A stretch of 64,000 bases of DNA, from assembly GCA_934359755.1 (NCBI GenBank), contig CAKRLV010000004.1:1-64000 (forward strand). The letters are read 5' to 3'. This DNA comes from an uncultured Agathobacter sp. (GTDB lineage: Bacteria > Bacillota > Clostridia > Lachnospirales > Lachnospiraceae). A program made the translations under genes and the position numbers. A model generated the notes under the pieces. The model searched no databases. It saw only the letters and a list, made by a program, of their open reading frames with translations, and had not been told where the DNA came from. Below, one piece after another: positions 59,006-64,000 of this stretch (within the stretch, counting starts at the first letter, position 1; every line of letters begins with the position of its first letter).

Positions 59006-60736
59006 ATGTTTAAGAATATTAAAATCAAAGAAAATGGTATCATTTGGGGAATTGCTTTTTCGGTAATTCCCATTATTGCGTTTTATCTGATGGAGGCATA
59101 TGAACATAATCCTTTTGTAGAAGTAAGAAGTATGGCACAGGTGTTTAACATTATCCTTTTTGAGATAATAGCCTGGATTTTTTATATCGTTACGGGAAGT
59201 TTTAGATGGGGAATCAGAATTGAACTCCTGATTGCGATGATATTTGGACTTGCAAATCATTATGTTATGCTTTTTAGAACGACACCTTTTGTTCCGTGGG
59301 ATATTTTTTCTATAAGGACAGCTGCAAGTGTTGCATCGAATTATGATTTTGTTCTGTCATCAAGAGTGGTGGTAATTACGATTGTATTTATTGTGATGAT
59401 GATTGCTGTACATTTTATTGATTACAAGATGAAGATGAAATTCAGATTCAGGGTGATTCCTTTAGCGGCGGTTGTTTGTTGTTTGTGTGTATTTGTTAAC
59501 ATGCTGCAGGATGAGGATTTTCAGACGAAGAATTATTTATATCCTTTTTTATTTACGCCGGCATACATGACACAGGTAAATGGTATGGCAGTTACATTTG
59601 CAATGGATCTGGAATATGTGGTGGTTGATAAGCCATCTGATTATAGTAAGGAGAATGCCCAAAAAGTTCTTGATGAATATGCAGATGAAAATAAGACTAA
59701 GAATACTAAGCTGCCCAATATTATAGTTGTTATGGATGAGTCGTTTTCGGATTTATCGGTGCTTGGCAATTTTACAACGAATACAGATTACATGCCGTTT
59801 ATACATCAATTGCAGAAAAATGCGGATAATACTATTTCTGGAAATTTGAATGTATCGGTTTGTGGTGGAAATACAGCCAATACAGAATTTGAATTTTTGA
59901 CGGGCAACAGTATGTCGTTCCTTCCGACCGGAAGTATTCCATATCAGCAGTACATTAAGGGGACTACTCCTTCACTTGCAAGCTATCTCAAAACATTAGG
60001 ATATCAGACATATGCGCAGCATCCGTATTATTCGACAGGATGGAATCGTGATAAGGTGTATGACTGGATGGGGTTTGATGATATGACCTTTATAGATGGT
60101 TATTCATCTAGAAATTATGTCAGAAATTACATAAGTGATGAATCATCATTTGAGCAGATAATTAAGACATTTGAAGAAAAAGAAGAAGGAAGTCCGGCAT
60201 TTATTTTTAATGTCACAATGCAGAATCATGGTGGATATTCTGAAAGCTACTATAACTTTTCAAATAGTGTTGTTGCTCTCGGGAAAAATAATGATTCGCT
60301 TAATCAGTATCTTTCGTTGATAAGCGTCACAGATGAGGCATTCAGAAAATTGATAGATTATTTTAAGGGTGTAGACGAAGACACTATTGTGGTATTTTTC
60401 GGCGACCATCAGCCGAATGATGCAGTTACATCTTCTATAGTACAAACACAGGAAAATGATTATAATAGATATCAGGTGCCGTATATTATATGGGCAAATT
60501 TCGATATTGATTCGGCATCTAATGCAGATACAAGTGTGAATTATCTTGCGGCGAATGTATTAAAGGCGGCAGGAGTACAGACTAGCGATTACCAGAATTA
60601 TCTATTGAGTCTGGAAGAAAAATGGCCAATTGTATCAGCAATCAGAACTGAGAAGGGCAAAAATGCATCTGATGATGATTTGAAAGAATATCAGAAGCTG
60701 CAATACTATATGCTCTTTGACAGGGAGGAGAAATAA
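59006..60736 (+). CDS. LTA-synthase-family sulfatase-fold membrane enzyme
   Basis: This 576-aa enzyme has five membrane segments in the first ~190 residues and an extracellular alkaline-phosphatase/sulfatase domain. Metal-binding Glu is in VVMDESFSD; the catalytic Thr is in the GGNTANTEFEFLTG block; MQNHGGYS and FFGDHQPND complete the metal site. Such enzymes transfer glycerol phosphate to glycolipids or decorate glycans. ATG 59006 follows ggagcag; TTG 58988 overlaps the previous gene. It overlaps the YfhO gene by one base (TAATG), so the two are co-translated. Confidence 0.9.
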   Translation: MFKNIKIKENGIIWGIAFSVIPIIAFYLMEAYEHNPFVEVRSMAQVFNIILFEIIAWIFYIVTGSFRWGIRIELLIAMIFGLANHYVMLFRTTPFVPWDIFSIRTAASVASNYDFVLSSRVVVITIVFIVMMIAVHFIDYKMKMKFRFRVIPLAAVVCCLCVFVNMLQDEDFQTKNYLYPFLFTPAYMTQVNGMAVTFAMDLEYVVVDKPSDYSKENAQKVLDEYADENKTKNTKLPNIIVVMDESFSDLSVLGNFTTNTDYMPFIHQLQKNADNTISGNLNVSVCGGNTANTEFEFLTGNSMSFLPTGSIPYQQYIKGTTPSLASYLKTLGYQTYAQHPYYSTGWNRDKVYDWMGFDDMTFIDGYSSRNYVRNYISDESSFEQIIKTFEEKEEGSPAFIFNVTMQNHGGYSESYYNFSNSVVALGKNNDSLNQYLSLISVTDEAFRKLIDYFKGVDEDTIVVFFGDHQPNDAVTSSIVQTQENDYNRYQVPYIIWANFDIDSASNADTSVNYLAANVLKAAGVQTSDYQNYLLSLEEKWPIVSAIRTEKGKNASDDDLKEYQKLQYYMLFDREEK

Positions 60737-63261
60737 TGACTAAATACAAAAAATATTATGCACCAGCACTGGCGTTTTTAGTTCCACTTTTAATATGTAT
60801 TGGTGTGTGCATTGGAAATGGTGTATATCCTTTTGGGGATAATTGCATATTGCATATAGATTTGTATCATCAGTACTGTCCGTTTTTTACAGAATTTTTG
60901 AATAAGTTAAGAAACGGCGGAAGCCTTATGTATACATGGAATATCGGATTGGGATCGGATTTTGTGTCTGTGTTTGCATATTATATTGCCAGTCCGTTGA
61001 ACTGGCTGATCGTGCTGTGTCCAGCCGATTATGTTATAGAATTTATGACTGTGCTTATTATCTTAAAAATTGCATTGGCGGGATTGTTTTTCTATATGTT
61101 TCTTATAGAAGTAAATGACGCAAAGGGCAAGTATCAGTATATCGCAGTTGTGTTTAGTACTGCATATGCGCTTTGCGGATTTGTAGGAGCTTATAGTCTT
61201 GACATTATGTGGCTTGATGGAGTTGCGCTCGCACCTCTTACAATGCTTGGACTTCGTCGTATGGTTAAAGAGGGAAAGGTGCTCCTTTATTATGCTGCAC
61301 TTTCTATAAGCATACTTGCAAATTATTATATAGCTATGATGATATGTATGTTTTTGGTGTTTTATTTTGTACTCCTGTTTTTCCAGCAGAAGCAGGGAAA
61401 ATGGAAAGCATTTGGCAGATTTAGTCTGTATTCATTGCTTGCTGGTGGAACAGGGGCTGTCATGCTTTTGCCAGAGATGAAAGTGCTTGGGTATAGTGGT
61501 TCACAGGGAATTTCTTTTCCGAAGACTATAGAGTGGTATTTTAATATTATTTCTGAACTTGGAAGAATGTGTACGACGGCAAAGGTTTATTCGGGCGATA
61601 ATCATTGGCCTAATCTGTATACAGGTGCATTTTCAATACTTCTTGTATTATTGTATGCACAAAACAGGAGAATTACATTAGAGCATAAATTGCCAAGACT
61701 TGCGATGATAGTATTTTTCCTTGTCAGTTTTTCCAATAATATCCTTGATTTTATATGGCATGGATTCCATTTTCCAAATTCTCTGCCAGGTAGACAGGCA
61801 TTTTTGTTTTCATTCTTACTGCTGACAATTGCTTATAAAGAGGTGCTTGAATTTAAAGGAACACGATTACGACATATACTAATAAGTGTGGTGGTAAGCC
61901 TTGCAGTTTTAGTAACTGGGGCAATATGGACGGATCCAGAGATTACAGAGATTATTTCATTTGTGATAACATCACTTTTTGTATTGTGTTATGCGATTAC
62001 TGCAGTCCTTTATAAGATTGTGGGGGCACAGAATAAGCAGACAATCATAGGCTTTGTGTGTGTAGTTGCAATTGTTGAGATAATTGTAAATATAGGTGTA
62101 ACAGGATTTTGTGTGACCAGCAGAAGTAATTATATTTCTAAAAGGGATGATTATAAAGAAATAATAAAACTTGCGGATGAAGATTCGGAAGGTGGATTCT
62201 ATCGTCTTGAAGATACACAGAGAATGACGAAAAATGATGACTGCCTGTATGGTTATGCGTCAGGAACACAGTTTTCATCGCTTATGAACATAAATGTAAG
62301 CCACTTTTACCAAAAAGTATATATGGAAGGTGGAAAAAATTTCTATGGTTATAATGGTGCGACACCGCTTACGACAGCAATGCTGTCTGTGAAATATTTT
62401 GTGGCTGACTCACCGCTTTATGCAAATAATTACAGAACCCTTGTGGGACAATGCGGAAATCTTTATCTTTATAGAAATAATTATTGTCTGCCAATGGGTT
62501 ATATGATGAGCGAGGAGGGTATCAGTGAGTTTGAAAGCTGCACTTTTAACAGGCTTTCAGGTCTTAATGCTCTTGCATATTCACTTGGTGCAAGCGAGCA
62601 GTATATGGCAGATGCAGATTATCTGATAGACAAGAAAGCAGGATGTTCAACGATAACTGTTCAGGAAACGGGCCACTTTTTTGCAGCGTACACATCGTGC
62701 ACTTCTGACCAGCTTACAATTGCCTCTGATGATGGCAGGAAGATGACATATTCAAAGACGACACATCCTTATCTGATTGATCTTGGATATTATAATGCAG
62801 GGCAGGATATACGAATAACTAATGCAAAGCTCGATACAATAGATTTTAATGTGTACAGGATTAATGATAAGGCTTTTGAAGAGGCATTTAGTAATTTGAA
62901 TGAGCAGACTATGGATGTACAGGAACAAACAGATACCTATATCAAGGGCAGCATTGATGTAACTAAGGCTGGCAGGCTGGTGTTGCCAATTGCGAATGAA
63001 GAGGGATGGAGTCTGTATGTAGATGGAAAGAAGACTGAGGCGAAGTATTATGCAGATACATTTATAAGTGTAAGTCTTGATGAGGGACAGCATAAGATTG
63101 AACTGAGATATGAGACCCCATGCCTTGTTATGGGGGCAATAATAAGTGGAATCTGCGTGTTTATTTTTGTAATTTTGTGTATGACCAGATATTTTATCGG
63201 AAAACATACTTTATGTAGTCATGACATTGAAGCAGAAGAGAAAGAAGTTTTAGAAGTTTAA
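60736..63261 (+). CDS. YfhO family membrane protein
   Basis: This 841-aa protein has about twelve membrane segments and a C-terminal extracellular domain (from ~540), typical of the YfhO glycosyltransferase-like family. The first loop has LHIDLYHQYCPFFTEFLNKL and WNIGLGSDFVSVFAYYIASPLNW, the conserved acidic site. In Bacillus YfhO and relatives glycosylate teichoic acid or related polymers. Coupling to the LTA-synthase-like gene strongly suggests a shared teichoic-acid task. A last membrane segment lies near residue 805. Confidence 0.9.
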   Translation: MTKYKKYYAPALAFLVPLLICIGVCIGNGVYPFGDNCILHIDLYHQYCPFFTEFLNKLRNGGSLMYTWNIGLGSDFVSVFAYYIASPLNWLIVLCPADYVIEFMTVLIILKIALAGLFFYMFLIEVNDAKGKYQYIAVVFSTAYALCGFVGAYSLDIMWLDGVALAPLTMLGLRRMVKEGKVLLYYAALSISILANYYIAMMICMFLVFYFVLLFFQQKQGKWKAFGRFSLYSLLAGGTGAVMLLPEMKVLGYSGSQGISFPKTIEWYFNIISELGRMCTTAKVYSGDNHWPNLYTGAFSILLVLLYAQNRRITLEHKLPRLAMIVFFLVSFSNNILDFIWHGFHFPNSLPGRQAFLFSFLLLTIAYKEVLEFKGTRLRHILISVVVSLAVLVTGAIWTDPEITEIISFVITSLFVLCYAITAVLYKIVGAQNKQTIIGFVCVVAIVEIIVNIGVTGFCVTSRSNYISKRDDYKEIIKLADEDSEGGFYRLEDTQRMTKNDDCLYGYASGTQFSSLMNINVSHFYQKVYMEGGKNFYGYNGATPLTTAMLSVKYFVADSPLYANNYRTLVGQCGNLYLYRNNYCLPMGYMMSEEGISEFESCTFNRLSGLNALAYSLGASEQYMADADYLIDKKAGCSTITVQETGHFFAAYTSCTSDQLTIASDDGRKMTYSKTTHPYLIDLGYYNAGQDIRITNAKLDTIDFNVYRINDKAFEEAFSNLNEQTMDVQEQTDTYIKGSIDVTKAGRLVLPIANEEGWSLYVDGKKTEAKYYADTFISVSLDEGQHKIELRYETPCLVMGAIISGICVFIFVILCMTRYFIGKHTLCSHDIEAEEKEVLEV

Positions 63262-63303
63262 AGGCAATTAAGAAGAGGTACGGTTATTAACAGACAAGAA
63301 GAA

Positions 63304-64000
63304 ATGCTGCTTGAATTTTATGTAGAACAATACAGAGAAGCAAGTAGGAAAAGCAAAAAGAAAAATATAAAAACTAAACAATATATGAGCAGAATAAATG
63401 CAAAAGCCAGGTCAATATCAAGAATGATAGTGACACCGGGGCAGGAGATTGCCATGACCCTTTTGCATCAGGATATAAAAAGGCTTGCGTATCTTGCATA
63501 TTATACCAACAATAAAGAGGCTATAAAGGTTTTGAATAGACAGATTATGCCACATGTAGTAAGGCTTGATCTTGACTTGTTTGAAAATGATGAGGCAGCA
63601 AATATAGATGAAGAGTATATCCGCAGGCTCAGAAAAGAAAATAATGGACTAATATGCAATAAAAATTTAAAGGATATATATTTGTTCAGACGAAATGAAC
63701 AGCTTAAAAAGCAGATAATTCAGATGGTTCCGGCAAATCCAGAGCAGGAATTTCCAGAGAGTCTTGCAATGGAGAGAAAATTTATTCTGCATATAGGTCC
63801 GACTAACAGTGGTAAGACTTATCAGGCGCTTGAACGCCTTAAGAACGCACAGTGTGGTGTTTACCTTGGCCCACTTAGACTTCTTGCACTCGAAGTATAT
63901 GAGAAAATGATGGACTATGGCACACCATGTACCATGCTTACCGGACAGGAATGTATAGAAGAGAAAAATAGCAGAATTACTGCATCTACAGTAGAAATGC
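63304..64000 (+). CDS. SUV3-like superfamily 2 RNA helicase, N-terminal part (cut by window edge)
   Basis: About 232 residues are visible, without a stop. A helical N-domain leads to Walker A FILHIGPTNSGKTYQALERL, then YLGPLRLLALEVYEKMMDYG, TGQE and the SRITASTVEM block, the pattern of Suv3-type (degradosome) helicases found in some Clostridia. The ATG at 63304 has a weak ribosome site; a strong aagaggt (63273-63279) suits an ATT at 63286 in the same frame, so translation could begin six codons earlier. The helicase C-terminus lies outside. Confidence 0.82.
   Translation, partial: MLLEFYVEQYREASRKSKKKNIKTKQYMSRINAKARSISRMIVTPGQEIAMTLLHQDIKRLAYLAYYTNNKEAIKVLNRQIMPHVVRLDLDLFENDEAANIDEEYIRRLRKENNGLICNKNLKDIYLFRRNEQLKKQIIQMVPANPEQEFPESLAMERKFILHIGPTNSGKTYQALERLKNAQCGVYLGPLRLLALEVYEKMMDYGTPCTMLTGQECIEEKNSRITASTVEM

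Overview
The window looks like a chromosomal segment from a motile, anaerobic, low-GC Firmicute of the class Clostridia, most likely Lachnospiraceae. The basis is the AT-rich base composition, Clostridia-style cluster orders (cysS-mrnC-rlmB-sigH, moxR-DUF58-transglutaminase), a SigH-type sigma factor and a SpoVB-like flippase, CheY/CheC genes, a short MetH without the activation domain, and fermentative genes (lactaldehyde reductase, phosphotransacetylase). The genus is not certain; a Lachnospira/Eubacterium-eligens-like organism is only a guess. There is no complete insertion sequence, no prophage and no CRISPR array.

Layout. 0-5.7 kb: the tail of a TetR-type regulator cut by the window edge, its last codons inside a MITE-like inverted-repeat element; a probable Rex-controlled lactaldehyde reductase; a small PH-like protein; an IS3 transposase remnant; a membrane diguanylate cyclase; and the YchF ATPase. 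5.7-18.1 kb: mostly housekeeping genes (YlmC/YmxH, NrdR, YqeG, RpiB, EF-P, a cytoplasmic GH13 amylase, a MOP flippase, a cysteine desulfurase, a Cof-type phosphatase, MetH, two tRNAs, and a nucleotidase-kinase fusion).

18.2-29.1 kb is the accessory region and the best candidate for something undescribed. A divergent AgrC/AgrA-like two-component system (GHKL kinase plus LytTR regulator) sits beside a block in which almost the same promoter module recurs four times. The module is a 12-bp direct repeat with 20-bp period, then TTGAAA-N17-TAGGAT. These modules precede an unknown 295-aa protein, a truncated AgrB-like peptidase that keeps the His/Cys pair, one copy of a duplicated 167/168-aa orphan gene, and a lipoprotein plus two-permease ABC transporter operon. 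Between them lie a secreted SpoIID-like protein and another lipoprotein. A 654-bp direct duplication (offset 3619 bp) brackets the agrB/SpoIID segment. I read this as a quorum-sensing or peptide-responsive, cell-envelope-related island still being rearranged; no AgrD peptide gene was found.

29.3-42.9 kb: O-acetylhomoserine sulfhydrylase, an Mbeg1-like hydrolase, Pta, IspF with a Cys-rich tail, the MoxR/DUF58/transglutaminase operon, the cysS-mrnC-rlmB-sigH-mecA run, and a convergent cheC-cheY pair. 43.2-49.4 kb: an unusual four-gene operon with a signal-less BMP-type ligand-binding protein carrying a ParB-like N-terminus, a metallophosphoesterase, a TPR-HD-GYP protein and a DEDDh exonuclease. 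49.5-64 kb: a GNAT acetyltransferase, tRNA-Thr, a calcium-binding-repeat protein, a lytic transglycosylase without signal peptide, a diaminopimelate decarboxylase-like enzyme, a six-tRNA cluster, a NAGPA-type glycosidase, DegV, a GT2 glycosyltransferase, tRNA-Leu, an autoregulated XRE gene with a small basic partner, an LTA-synthase-like sulfatase-fold enzyme, a YfhO family membrane protein, and the start of a SUV3-like helicase cut by the right edge.
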